A DNA stretch of 51,557 nucleotides from Myxococcales bacterium (GTDB lineage Bacteria; Myxococcota; Polyangia; Nannocystales; Nannocystaceae). Under the pieces are notes generated by a model. It had not been told where the DNA came from and made no database searches. It saw nothing but the letters and a program-made list of their open reading frames with translations. Below, in pieces: positions 19,404 to 32,654 of this stretch. The position numbers and the translations under genes are program-made. How positions within the stretch are numbered: position 1 is the stretch's first letter; each line of letters opens with the position of its first letter. The stretch spans positions 1-51,557 of the forward strand of contig JAEUJW010000092.1 in NCBI GenBank assembly GCA_016793465.1, read 5' to 3'.

Positions 19404-20192
19404 GTGTCCGACCCGTCGACGCTGTGGCTGCTCGCCGGCTGCGACCCGACCGGAGGCGCCGGTCTGTGGCGCGACCTCGCCACCGCCCGCGCCTGCGCCC
19501 CGGAGCTGCTGCTCGCCGGGGTCGTGACGGCATGGACGCGGCAAGGCGGAGGGATCCCCGCGACCTCCGCGGCCAGGTCGGCCGACCACGTGTGCGCCGA
19601 CCTGCGGGCCCTCGCCGCGCCCGCGGCGGTCAAGCTCGGGCTGCTGCCGTCCGGGTCGTCCGCGCAGATCCTCGCCGCCGTCGCGGCCACCGGGGCGCCG
19701 GTCGTCGTCGACCCGGTGCTCGCCGCCAGCGACGGCGGCGACCTCGGCGCCCGCGCCGACGCGCTCGTGGATGTCCTGCGGGACATGTCCCGCGAGACAT
19801 GGCTCATCACGCCCAACCGCGCCGAGGCGGCCGCGCTCGCCGGCACCGACGCCGACGACCCCACGGTGCTCGTCCGCCTCGCCGCGCGCCTCGGCAGCGC
19901 CGCGATCCTCCTGAAGAACGGCCCCGGCGCGCCCGAGGGCCGCGTACACGACCTGCTGTGGCACGCCGGTCAGGTGCTGCAGCTGTCGCGCCCGCGCGAC
20001 CCGGGCCCGGATCCGCGGGGCACCGGCTGCGCCCTCGCCACCGCGATCGCCTGCGGCCTCGCCCGCGGGCGCACGCTCCCGCAGGCCGTCGCCTCCGCGG
20101 TCGCCTGGCTCGACGTCGTGCGCGCGTGGACCCACCCCGGCCCCGACGGCCGCCCGCACCTGCCCGACGCCGGCCCGCCGCTGCCCGCGTGA
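19404..20192 (+). CDS. Hydroxymethylpyrimidine (phosphate) kinase-like protein, ThiD family
   Basis: A 262-residue ribokinase-fold protein. The N-terminus LLAGCDPTGGAGLWRD corresponds to the S-D-S-x-G-G-A-G-x-x-A-D pyrimidine-binding motif of ThiD, with Cys-Asp-Pro-Thr in place of the usual residues. VVVDPVLAASDGG matches the V-V-D-P-V core. ITPNRAEAAALAG matches the T-P-N-x-x-E-A segment. DPRGTGCALATAIACGLARG carries the GTGC anion hole with a Cys where many kinases have Asp; ThiD proteins do use GTGC. It would phosphorylate HMP(-P) for thiamine synthesis. GTG 19404 is chosen because homologous sequence begins there; the frame continues upstream to 19308. It converges on the LRR gene with a 7-bp gap. 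No other thiamine genes are nearby. Confidence 0.8.
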   Translation: MSDPSTLWLLAGCDPTGGAGLWRDLATARACAPELLLAGVVTAWTRQGGGIPATSAARSADHVCADLRALAAPAAVKLGLLPSGSSAQILAAVAATGAPVVVDPVLAASDGGDLGARADALVDVLRDMSRETWLITPNRAEAAALAGTDADDPTVLVRLAARLGSAAILLKNGPGAPEGRVHDLLWHAGQVLQLSRPRDPGPDPRGTGCALATAIACGLARGRTLPQAVASAVAWLDVVRAWTHPGPDGRPHLPDAGPPLPA

Positions 20193-20199
20193 TCGGTCG

Positions 20200-21771
20200 T
20201 CACGGCGTCGCGCGCGTGCCCGCGAGGTTCACGCTGCGCAGTGCCGGCAGCCGACGCAGCAGCGCCACGCCGGCGTCGGTCACCACGGTCTCGGCGAGGT
20301 TGAGGCGCTCGAGCTTGTGCATGCCCAGCAGGTGGGGCAGGGCCGCGTCGGTGATCAGCGTCTTGTCGAGCCGCAGCGCCCGCATCTCGGTGAGCCCGGA
20401 GAGGTGGGCGACGCCCTCGTCGCGCAGATCGGTGTGGTCGAGCTCGAGCACCTGCAGGCGCCCCAACTTGGCGAGGTGGACGAGGCCGCGGTTGGTCACC
20501 CGCGTGTGGTGCAGCTCGAGCTCGGTCAGCGCCGTCAGCCCGGCCAGCGCCTTCAGGCCGGTGTCGGAGATCGCCGTGTCGCCGAGGTCGAGGCGCTCGA
20601 GCCGGGTCAGCGGGGCGATCTGCGGCATCGCCCGATCGTCGAGCGCCGGCATCACCAGCGCGAGCCGGCGCAGCCCGACCAGCTCGCCGAGGTGCGCGAG
20701 CGTCGGGTCGAGCAGCGGCCCCGAGACGGCCAGCGACAGGTCGACGAGCGCCGGCAGCAGCGCCAGCGCGGCCATCCCCTCGGGCCCGATGTCACGCCGG
20801 TCGATGCGCACCGTCGCCAGCCGGTCGAGCTTCTCGAGCTGCGTCAGCCCGACCCCGGAGATCTTCGACTGCGGCAGCACCAGCGTGTGCAGCCGCTTCT
20901 GGCGCCCGAGCACCTTCAAGCCCGCGTCGCCGAGCCCCGGGCACGCGCAGGTGAACGACTGCAGCGGCAGGTCGCGCACGTACAGCGGGCTGTAGTCGTT
21001 GAAGGTCGAGCCCTGCCAGGAGACCTCCGAGAGCTCGACCAGCGGCTTCAACTGATGCAGCGAGAAGTTCCCGATCCGCGTGTCGACGAGCCGGACGCTG
21101 CGCAGCCGGCTCGCCTTCGGGACCACCAGCATGGCCTCGTGGCCGGCCCACGCGCCCTCGAGCGCGAGCCGCTGCAGCTGCGGCGCCTGGCCGATCACCC
21201 CGGCGAGCGGCGAGTCCTCGGCGAGGTCGCGCAGCGTCAGCGACTCGACGCCCAGGCGGCCGAGCACGCCCATCGGCTCGCCGCCGGCCGTCACGCGCAC
21301 CAGCGTCAGCGACCTCAACGACGGCAGGCTGGCGACGCGGCCCATCGTCACGCCGTCGAGCGTGAGGTCGGCCAGCTCGAGCGCGCCGACCCCGGTGAAC
21401 GCTCCGAGGCCGACGTGCACCGCCGCCTGGCAGCCGCTCACCCGCAGCGTCGTCACCGCGCGCGCGCGTGTGGCCAGCTCGGTGAGGTCGAGGCCGGCGC
21501 ACACCTCGTCGTACGAGCGCGCGTCCTCGACGCCCACGCGTCGCTCGAGCCGGTCGGTCGGCGAGAACGCGAGGTCGAGGTCGGTCACCGCCGAGAGGTC
21601 GCCCGCGAGGTCGTCGGGGTGGAACGCGACGAGCCGCGTCGGCGCGGCCGTCGGCGTCTCCGGCGCGGGCGCCTCCTCGGGCGGCGGCGCCTCGATCGGC
21701 GCCGGCGCGGGCTCCTCCGGCGCGGGTGCGCTGCAGCCGAGCGCGAGCGTCAACCACCACGCGGCCCTCAC
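20200..21771 (-). CDS. Leucine-rich-repeat lipoprotein
   Basis: A 523-residue secreted lipoprotein. Signal: GTG-encoded Met, RAAWWLTLALGC with Cys near residue 13, then a Pro/Ala/Glu-rich linker to about residue 45. From about residue 100 on it is LRRs. The C-terminal half shows canonical 24-residue repeats, for example LERLDLGDTAISDTGLKAL, LTELELHHTRVTNRGLVHL, LQVLELDHTDLRDEGVAHL and LERLNLAETVVTDAGVALL. The start GTG (21769-21771) overlaps the stop of the upstream tatD-like gene as GTGA, implying translational coupling. LRRs of this kind usually bind protein partners. No catalytic domain is visible. Likely role is surface recognition or scaffolding, by inference. Confidence 0.85.
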   Translation of the reverse strand: MRAAWWLTLALGCSAPAPEEPAPAPIEAPPPEEAPAPETPTAAPTRLVAFHPDDLAGDLSAVTDLDLAFSPTDRLERRVGVEDARSYDEVCAGLDLTELATRARAVTTLRVSGCQAAVHVGLGAFTGVGALELADLTLDGVTMGRVASLPSLRSLTLVRVTAGGEPMGVLGRLGVESLTLRDLAEDSPLAGVIGQAPQLQRLALEGAWAGHEAMLVVPKASRLRSVRLVDTRIGNFSLHQLKPLVELSEVSWQGSTFNDYSPLYVRDLPLQSFTCACPGLGDAGLKVLGRQKRLHTLVLPQSKISGVGLTQLEKLDRLATVRIDRRDIGPEGMAALALLPALVDLSLAVSGPLLDPTLAHLGELVGLRRLALVMPALDDRAMPQIAPLTRLERLDLGDTAISDTGLKALAGLTALTELELHHTRVTNRGLVHLAKLGRLQVLELDHTDLRDEGVAHLSGLTEMRALRLDKTLITDAALPHLLGMHKLERLNLAETVVTDAGVALLRRLPALRSVNLAGTRATP

Positions 21772-22586
21772 GTCGACCTCAGCACGCGGCGCGCGTTGGC
21801 GGTGGTGGTCGCGGCGAGCTCGTCCAGCGGCACCTCGCGGGCCCTCGCCACCGCCGCGGCGATGTCGGGCACGAACGCCGGCTCGTTGCGCGCGGGTCGG
21901 CGCGCGTGCGGGGTCTGATCGGGGCTGTCGGTCTCGAGCAGCAGGCGATCGCGGGGCACCGCGCGCGCGGCCAGCAGCGGCCGCCTCGCGTTCGGCAGGG
22001 TGATCGACCCGGCGAACGAGACGTAGTGCCCGAGCCGGCAGAACTGCGCCACGAGCTCGGCGCTGCCCGACCACGAGTGCAGGATCGCCGGCGGCGTCGG
22101 GGCAGCGGCCAGCCGCTCGAGCAGCACCGCGTGCGCGTGCAGGCAGTGCAGCAGCAGCGGCATGCCTGTCCTTCGGGACAGCTTCAGATGCGCCTCGAGC
22201 ACGGCGACCTGACGCGCGCGCGAGGCCCCCGCGCCCTCGCCGAGCGGGCCCCAGTCGAGGCCGCACTCGCCGATCGCGAGCATGTCCGGCGGAGGCTCCG
22301 CGAGCTGCTGCTCGAGCGATGCGATCGCCTCGTCGTCGTCTGCGGGATCAAGATCCGGCAAGGCTTGCGGATGGATCCCGATAGCCGTGTGAAAGCACAC
22401 GCCTGTGATCTCCTCGCGCAATCGTGCTGCGCAGCGCAGCAACGCGGGCCACGTCGCGGGCTCGATGCCCGGGATCACGATCGCTGCGATCCCCGCGTCG
22501 CGGGCGCGGAGCGCCGCCTCACGTCGCGCCGAATCGTCGCCGAATCGCGGCGTGTCGATGTGTGCGTGCGTGTCGATCCACGGCAT
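21768..22586 (-). CDS. TatD-family metal-dependent hydrolase
   Basis: A 272-residue TIM-barrel amidohydrolase-type protein starting MPWIDTHAHIDTPRF, with the metal-binding D-x-H-x-H motif. AIGIHPQALP and AIGECGLDW supply the downstream metal/active-site Glu region. PLLLHCLHAHAVLLERL and ILHSWSGSAELV carry the metal histidines, and LLLETDSPDQTP the final catalytic Asp. TatD proteins are Mg-dependent 3'-5' DNases or deacylases. The ATG at 22586 starts exactly at the conserved N-terminus. It is coupled by a 4-bp overlap to the LRR lipoprotein downstream and divergent from the gene at 22714. Confidence 0.92.
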   Translation of the reverse strand: MPWIDTHAHIDTPRFGDDSARREAALRARDAGIAAIVIPGIEPATWPALLRCAARLREEITGVCFHTAIGIHPQALPDLDPADDDEAIASLEQQLAEPPPDMLAIGECGLDWGPLGEGAGASRARQVAVLEAHLKLSRRTGMPLLLHCLHAHAVLLERLAAAPTPPAILHSWSGSAELVAQFCRLGHYVSFAGSITLPNARRPLLAARAVPRDRLLLETDSPDQTPHARRPARNEPAFVPDIAAAVARAREVPLDELAATTTANARRVLRST

Positions 22587-22602
22587 GGCGAGGCTGGCGG
22601 GT

Positions 22603-22631
22603 TTGACGCACCAGGGGCCTTTTTGTACAAC
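22603..22631 (+). promoter_or_regulatory. Promoter of the 22714 gene
   Basis: TTGACG (22603-22608), a 17-bp spacer and TACAAC (22626-22631). The predicted leader of about 75 nt contains a hairpin, CCCGGCG (22638-22644) with CGCCGGG (22665-22671). Confidence 0.6.
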
Positions 22632-22713
22632 CACTCCCCCGGCGCCCGCGACCCCCAATGCGGACGCCGGGACCACATCCGGGCCTCGATGGGCCCGCAG
22701 GTCAGGAAATTCC

Positions 22714-23046
22714 ATGTCATCGACACGAATTGAGCGGGTTCTCCGGCACGACGGCATCGTCGCGGTCCTCGACATGACCGCTGAGCAGGCGCAGGCCGGT
22801 GAATCGGCGTGGGTGGGTGACGAGAAGTGGAAGCCGATCGTGCTCGAGGCGGTGCGCCTGCGTCAGGTCGCCAACGAGCCGTCGGTGCGCATCCTCGTCG
22901 GTGAGAACGCGATCCTGATCGCAGGCGACGAGAAGCACGTCGTCGGCGTGGTCTTCATCAAAGGTCATCCGGTCGTGAAGTCGGTGGTCCGCATGGTCCG
23001 CCAGCTCATGCGTCCCGGCTCCGCGGTGACCGCCCAGATCGTCTGA
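22714..23046 (+). CDS. Small conserved-looking protein of unknown function
   Basis: 110 residues starting MSSTRIERVLRHDGIVAVLD at ATG 22714. An AGGA lies about 7 bases upstream, and a good promoter is present at 22603-22631. Mixed alpha/beta pattern: VRILVGENAILIAGDEKHVVG and VVFIKGHPVVKSVVRMVRQLM look like two strands and an amphipathic helix. There is no signal peptide, cysteine or nucleotide motif. It lies 11 bp upstream of the FAD oxidase gene on the same strand and is probably cotranscribed with it. I do not recognise the family; a roadblock-like or PilZ-like small fold is possible but unsupported. Confidence 0.7.
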   Translation: MSSTRIERVLRHDGIVAVLDMTAEQAQAGESAWVGDEKWKPIVLEAVRLRQVANEPSVRILVGENAILIAGDEKHVVGVVFIKGHPVVKSVVRMVRQLMRPGSAVTAQIV

Positions 23047-23057
23047 GCCTCGCCGTC

Positions 23058-24470
<1,413 letters not shown>

Positions 24471-24473
24471 GGC

Positions 24474-25226
24474 TCACGGCGCCGGCGCCGCGCCGACCGC
24501 GGGCTCGCTCGCGTCGGGGCCCGCCGGCACGACCGCCGCCTTCTGCTCCGGCGTCAGCGGGTGGTTGAGCGAGACCTCGACGCGGCTGTGCTCCCACTTG
24601 TCGTCGACCGCCGAGACCTCGACGCGGTACTGCTTGCCGTCGATGAGCAGCCGCGCCCGCGCGTTGAACCAGCTCCACAGGCGCACGTTCGGCGCGGGCG
24701 AGCTCTCTTTGCCGGGCTCGGGCAGCGTCAGGCCCACGTTGGCCAGCGCCGCCTCCGGCGCGAACGGCCCGGTCGCGTGCTTCCACCCGTCGAACGCCAC
24801 CGCGGTCGCCACGCCGTCCTCGTAGATCACCTGCACGAGCGTGAAGTTGCCGGTCTTGTCGGCGTACTGCTGCAGCGCGTACTTGCAGCGGAAGAACGTC
24901 CGCTCGGGCACGTAGCGCACGCAGTGCTGGCGCATCATGCCCTTGCCGAGGTGCTCGCCGAGCTGCGCCTGCACGTCGGCCACCGACTCCCCGAGGAGCT
25001 TGGCGAGCGGCAGCGGCACGTCGTCGCGGAGCTGGGCCATCGCTTGCTGGGGCTTGCTCGCCTCCGTCTTGCTCGGCGCCGGCTCGACCGGGTCGGTCGC
25101 CGGCGGCGGGCCGGCCTGCGGGGCCGGGCCTCGCTTGGCGGGCTCCCGGGTCGGAGAGCCGCCGCACGCGACGAGCAGGCAGATCACACCGCACACGCGG
25201 CGGAGTTTCTGGGTATGGCCGGACAC
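24474..25226 (-). CDS. Lipoprotein of unknown function
   Basis: 250 residues. The start is GTG 25226, giving MSGHTQKLRRVCGVICLLVACGGS with lipobox LVAC. A Pro/Ala/Lys-rich linker runs to about residue 65, followed by a compact domain. The fragments LLGESVADVQAQLGEHLGKG and RTFFRCKYALQQYADKTGNF recall small membrane-associated lipoprotein domains in which a short helix precedes beta-strands. Two cysteines (QHCVRYV and FFRCKY) may form a disulfide. The tail is Pro/Ala rich. It converges on the FAD oxidase gene with only 3 bp between stops. The start lies 27 bp from tRNA-Leu(UAG), so its promoter must overlap the tRNA region. I do not recognise the domain. Confidence 0.75.
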   Translation of the reverse strand: MSGHTQKLRRVCGVICLLVACGGSPTREPAKRGPAPQAGPPPATDPVEPAPSKTEASKPQQAMAQLRDDVPLPLAKLLGESVADVQAQLGEHLGKGMMRQHCVRYVPERTFFRCKYALQQYADKTGNFTLVQVIYEDGVATAVAFDGWKHATGPFAPEAALANVGLTLPEPGKESSPAPNVRLWSWFNARARLLIDGKQYRVEVSAVDDKWEHSRVEVSLNHPLTPEQKAAVVPAGPDASEPAVGAAPAP

Positions 25227-25252
25227 GGCGGCATGATACGCTCGCGCCACCC

Positions 25253-25334
<82 letters not shown>

Positions 25335-25397
25335 CGAGCGCAGGCGCCCGGAGGGTGGCCTTGACGGGGCCGCCGAGAAGCAGGTACCCACCGCACG

Positions 25398-26411
25398 ATG
25401 TTCGGGACATTTCTTAAGCGGGTGACGGTGCGGGTGCTCGACGGGGTGGTCGAGCGCGGCAAGCGGTCGGAGCGCTCGGTCGTGCGGCTCGCCGCCTCGG
25501 GGCTCGACACGGCCCGCGGCTGGGTCGGCCTCGACCACGTCGACGTCCGTTTGATCGTGCCGTCGTGGGACGGCTCGCACCCCGACCAGCCGATGTGGGC
25601 CTCGGACCGCGAGAAGCTCAACAAGCACCGCATCGACAAGGGGATCATCAAACCGGCGGTCGCCACCGAGGCCGCGGCCCCGCCGCCCGAGCCCGCCCTG
25701 AAGATCTTCATTAAACGCGGCTGCCCGTACTGCCGCGCCGCCGTCGACCTGGCGCGCGAGCGGGAGATCCCCTACGTCGCCGTCGACTACAGCGACGACC
25801 ACGACCTGCGCCGCGCGATCCGCAACCAGACCGGGCGCCGCACCTCGCCGCACGTGTTCATCCACGGCAAGTCGATCGGCGGCTACGACGAGCTCCGCGA
25901 GCTCGACCAGTCGGGCGAGCTCGCCAAATTATTGAAGGGCAAGGCCGACGCCGTGCCGGTCGCTCCGCGCCAGAGCAGCGAGGCCGACCTCGGCGCCGAC
26001 GACGACGATCAGCCCGCCGCCGCCGCCCCCGCGAAGGGCACCACGTTCGTCAAGGTCCCCAGGCCCGCCAAAAAAATTAAGCTGCCGGTCATCCACCCCG
26101 AGCGCTCGCCGTTCGAGGACATCCTGTTCGCCGACGAGGCCGCGGCCAGCGACGAGCGCCTCGAGGGCGAGGCCCTGGTCGCCCGCGTGCGCGAGGTCCT
26201 CGAGGAGGTGCGGCCGATGGTCCAGAGCGACGGCGGCGACATCGAGCTGCTCGACATCCAGGCCGACGTGGTCGGCGTGCGCCTGACCGGCAACTGCATC
26301 GGCTGCCCGAGCTCGCAGGCGACCCTGCGCCAGGGCATCGAGCGCAAGCTGAAGCAGCGCATCCCCCAGATCAAAGGCATCTCGTCGCCGCAGCTCCAGC
26401 CGACCGGCTGA
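25398..26411 (+). CDS. Glutaredoxin - NifU/Nfu C-terminal domain fusion
   Basis: A 337-residue protein with two clear modules. Residues 1-95 are an uncharacterised N-terminus. A glutaredoxin domain follows (about 100-185): LKIFIKRGCPYCRAAVDLA with Cys109-Pro-Tyr-Cys112, then TSPHVFIHGKSIGGYDEL, the cis-Pro and glutathione-binding region. After an Ala/Lys linker comes a Nfu-type Fe-S scaffold domain (about 250-330): EVRPMVQSDGGDIELLDI and GNCIGCPSSQATLRQGIE, with Cys300 and Cys303 to carry a bridging [4Fe-4S]. CPYC glutaredoxins can hold or reduce clusters, so the fusion suggests Fe-S cluster assembly or repair. It lies just upstream of the dehydratase-like and activase genes, which need such clusters, but a terminator separates them. 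Four A/T-only codon islands fall at Lys-rich sites. Confidence 0.9.
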   Translation: MFGTFLKRVTVRVLDGVVERGKRSERSVVRLAASGLDTARGWVGLDHVDVRLIVPSWDGSHPDQPMWASDREKLNKHRIDKGIIKPAVATEAAAPPPEPALKIFIKRGCPYCRAAVDLAREREIPYVAVDYSDDHDLRRAIRNQTGRRTSPHVFIHGKSIGGYDELRELDQSGELAKLLKGKADAVPVAPRQSSEADLGADDDDQPAAAAPAKGTTFVKVPRPAKKIKLPVIHPERSPFEDILFADEAAASDERLEGEALVARVREVLEEVRPMVQSDGGDIELLDIQADVVGVRLTGNCIGCPSSQATLRQGIERKLKQRIPQIKGISSPQLQPTG

Positions 26412-26512
26412 GGGCCCGGTCACCGCAGATCACCCGGCCCCGCGCGCGTGAAATGGCGCGCGCAAGCGTTTGCACAGTCGCCGCTCGGCCCCACCCGGAT
26501 CGCCGCCAAACC

Positions 26513-26545
26513 CCGCCAGACGGGTCTGGCGGCGGTTCTGCTTTT
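26513..26545 (+). terminator. Intrinsic terminator after the Grx-Nfu gene
   Basis: CCGCCAGAC (26513-26521) pairs perfectly with GTCTGGCGG (26524-26532) with a minimal loop, followed by cggttctgctttt. It implies that the downstream dehydratase/activase pair has its own promoter. Confidence 0.7.
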
Positions 26546-26586
26546 CCTTGCTCCGACCGGAAAACCATGCGTCACTCGGGTTCAAG

Positions 26587-26642
26587 TTGACTGACACCCT
26601 TGTCACTGACGGGAGTGTCAGCGAACTTGTCACCCACAAGGG
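26587..26642 (+). promoter_or_regulatory. Overlapping inverted and direct repeats upstream of the dehydratase-like gene
   Basis: Several repeats are interleaved within 56 bp. CTGACAC (26591-26597) is inverted as GTGTCAG (26615-26621). CCCTTGT (26597-26603) is inverted as ACAAGGG (26636-26642). CTTGTCAC is directly repeated (26599-26606 and 26626-26633). GTCA-C-TGAC is a small palindrome (26602-26610). A TTGACT at 26587-26592 could be a -35 box. The block ends 10 bp before ATG 26653. It looks like a regulator-binding region or a switchable leader; no known operator was recognised. Confidence 0.5.
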
Positions 26643-26652
26643 CACACCGCCG

Positions 26653-28449
26653 ATGACCACGACCACGACCCCGACCCCGCAGCGCCGCTCGCTCAACATC
26701 GTCTCGCAGCCCGAGGTGCAGTCGCTCCTCGCCGACGCCAAGCAGCGCATCGCCGAGGAGGAGGGCGTCAGCTTCCACGCGGTCAACATGCACTTCAAGA
26801 AGCCGGTCGAGAACAGCTTCACCGCGCCGCAGCGTCCGCACACCACGCTGCTGTTCGGCGGCCTGACGTTCCGCCACGAGCACCTCCTGAAGGGCGTGTT
26901 CGAGTCGCTCGGCTACAAGACCGCGGTGGTGCCCACGCCGAACGTCAACGCCTTCCAGCTCGGCAAGGAGTACGGCAACAACGGGCAGTGCAACCCGACG
27001 TACTTCACGGTCGGCAACCTCGTGCAGTACGTCCAGCACCTGCGCGACGAGAAGGGCATGTCGGTGCAGGAGATCATCGACAGCCACATCTTCCTGACCG
27101 CCGGCGCGTGCGGCCCCTGCCGCTTCGGCATGTACGAGGCCGAGTACCGCCTGGCCCTGCGCAACGCCGGCTTCGACGGCTTCCGCGTCATGCTGTTCCA
27201 GCAGAAGGGCGGCCTGAAGCAGGGCGACCTCGAGGCCGGCCTGAAGATGGACATCGACTTCTTCGCCGGCATGGTCAACGCCTTCAACTGCGGCGACCTG
27301 CTCAACGAGGTCGCCAACCAGATCCGGGCCTACGAGACCAAGGTCGGCGAGACCGACAAGGCGCTGGGCGAGTCGCTCGAGTTCATGTACCGCGTGATGA
27401 AGGCCAAGCGCCCCGCCAAGCTCGAGGGCACCATCGGCGACCTCGTCGGCAAGCGCGGCAAGAAGGCCTTCGACACCGTCGAGAGCATCGTCAAGTTCCT
27501 CGACCTGCTCACCACCGAGGACTACGTGCAGCCGCTGCAGGAGGTGTCGAAGCGCCTCGACCAGGTCGAGGTCGACCGCCTGCAGCCCAAGCCGATCGTC
27601 AAGATCACCGGCGAGTTCTGGGCCCAGACCACCGAGGGCGACGGCAACTTCAACATGTTCCGCTTCCTGACCAACGAGGGCGCGGAGATCATCACCGAGC
27701 CGATCGCCACCTGGCTGGCGTACATGCTGTGGCAGACCAAGATCAAGGCCAGGGACCGCAAGGACCTGATCGAGAAGGGCGAGGAGCCCAAGTGGTACGA
27801 GCTCAAGAAGCGCGCCGGGATCGAGGCGGGCTACCTGAAGAAGCGGGCCATCGCCACGGTCGCCGACAAGATCTTCCGCCGCGAGTACACCCGCATGGTC
27901 GAGGCGCTCGGCGACACCGCCCACCACATCGTCGACATGGACGAGATGGAGGCGCTGGCCCACCCGTTCTACCACTCGCGCTCCGAGGGCGGCGAGGGCC
28001 ACCTCGAGGTCGCCAAGAACATCTACTACTCGCACAAGTACTACGCGCACATGGTGCTGAGCCTGAAGCCCTTCGGCTGCATGCCGAGCACCCAGTCGGA
28101 CGGCGCGCAGTCGGCGGTGGTCAACCGCTACAAGGAGATGATCTTCCTGCCGATCGAGACGTCCGGCGAGGGCGAGATCAACGCCCACAGCCGCGTGCAG
28201 ATGGCGCTCGGCGAGGCCAAGGCCAAGGCCAAGCGGGAGTTCGCCGAGGTGCTCGAGACCCTGCCGTACAGCCTCGAGGAGCTGCGCGCCTACGTGAACG
28301 CGAACCCCGAGCTGAAGCGCCCGATGTACAAGTTCCCGCGCGACACCGAGAGGGTCGTCGGCACCGCGGCGCACTTCGCCATCCACCTGGCCAAGCGGAT
28401 GCAGGCCGAGGGCGTCCGCCCGCAGCGCATCGTCGCCGCCGCCCAGTGA
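26653..28449 (+). CDS. 2-hydroxyacyl-CoA dehydratase-like protein (HGD-D / double-cubane type)
   Basis: 598 residues from ATG 26653; the open frame begins upstream at 26470 but homologous-looking sequence starts later. LLFGGLTFRHEHLLKGVFES and ALGYKT-like start-of-fold patterns, then GNNGQCNPTYFTVGNLVQYV, TAGACGPCRFGMYEAEYRLA, NAFNCGDLL and LKPFGCMPSTQSDGAQSAVV give conserved cysteines typical of the 2-hydroxyglutaryl-CoA dehydratase D-component family and its uncharacterised relatives. The family binds [4Fe-4S] or double-cubane clusters and is activated by an ATPase like the next gene. In many bacteria this domain is fused to the activator in one protein of about 1,400 residues; here it is separate. 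No CoA-transferase or acyl-CoA genes adjoin, so the substrate is unknown. Cytoplasmic. Confidence 0.8.
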   Translation: MTTTTTPTPQRRSLNIVSQPEVQSLLADAKQRIAEEEGVSFHAVNMHFKKPVENSFTAPQRPHTTLLFGGLTFRHEHLLKGVFESLGYKTAVVPTPNVNAFQLGKEYGNNGQCNPTYFTVGNLVQYVQHLRDEKGMSVQEIIDSHIFLTAGACGPCRFGMYEAEYRLALRNAGFDGFRVMLFQQKGGLKQGDLEAGLKMDIDFFAGMVNAFNCGDLLNEVANQIRAYETKVGETDKALGESLEFMYRVMKAKRPAKLEGTIGDLVGKRGKKAFDTVESIVKFLDLLTTEDYVQPLQEVSKRLDQVEVDRLQPKPIVKITGEFWAQTTEGDGNFNMFRFLTNEGAEIITEPIATWLAYMLWQTKIKARDRKDLIEKGEEPKWYELKKRAGIEAGYLKKRAIATVADKIFRREYTRMVEALGDTAHHIVDMDEMEALAHPFYHSRSEGGEGHLEVAKNIYYSHKYYAHMVLSLKPFGCMPSTQSDGAQSAVVNRYKEMIFLPIETSGEGEINAHSRVQMALGEAKAKAKREFAEVLETLPYSLEELRAYVNANPELKRPMYKFPRDTERVVGTAAHFAIHLAKRMQAEGVRPQRIVAAAQ

Positions 28450-28471
28450 AGCCCTGAGTCGACCTTGAGAC

Positions 28472-28493
28472 GACCTGGCCTGCGGGCCAGGTC
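28472..28493 (+). terminator. Intercistronic hairpin between dehydratase-like and activase genes
   Basis: GACCTGGCC (28472-28480) and GGCCAGGTC (28485-28493) form a perfect 9-bp stem with a tetraloop, followed by agtcttcc. It may cause partial termination, tuning the activase below the dehydratase, or act as an RNA stabiliser. Confidence 0.5.
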
Positions 28494-28531
28494 AGTCTTC
28501 CCGGCCCTCCGGGCCTGAGTAGGAGAGCGTG

Positions 28532-32323
<3,792 letters not shown>

Positions 32324-32360
32324 TTCGGGCTCGGGCCCGGGCTGACGGGCTGATTCTGAG

Positions 32361-32388
32361 AGGGCGCGGCACGCAGGTGTCGCGCCCT
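32361..32388 (+). terminator. Terminator after the activase gene
   Basis: AGGGCGCGGCAC (32361-32372) pairs with GTGTCGCGCCCT (32377-32388) over 12 bp with one G-T wobble and a 4-nt loop, followed by tcttgcgtt. It lies 38 bp after the stop codon. Confidence 0.8.
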
Positions 32389-32430
32389 TCTTGCGTTGGA
32401 CGGGGCCCTGCGAATTACCGATGTCCGCTC

Positions 32431-32539
32431 ATGGCGGGCCGGGGAGGGTGAGCGCCGGCCAGTGCTCGCCGAGGGCACGCCACTTCGTGGCGCACCATCG
32501 GCTGCGCATGTCCGGCGAGCGCCCTCCCCGGCCCGCCAT
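32431..32539. ncRNA. Long stem-loop of the left copy
   Basis: Bases 32431-32458 pair with 32512-32539 (28 positions; two mismatches at 32451:32519 and 32452:32518, one T-G wobble at 32449:32521). The 53-nt loop contains an inner hairpin CGCCAC-TTC-GTGGCG (32478-32492) and a GCCGA/TCGGC pairing around it. Whether it is transcribed is not shown by the sequence. Confidence 0.6.
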
Positions 32540-32612
32540 ACGCCAGACCTCGTGAAGCGCCCGGACGGCGGCTCTTCCGCGGTTCGATGATGGTGGTCGA
32601 AGCGACGCCCGA

Positions 32613-32654
32613 GTCGGGGATGTCACGGCCATGCTGGCCGCGACATCTCCCGAC
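32613..32654. repeat. GATGTC-family hairpin (left copy)
   Basis: The core GATGTC-a-CGGCCA, loop tgc, TGGCCG-c-GACATC is flanked by GTCGG/CCGAC. The inverted equivalent is 33243-33284. Confidence 0.85.
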
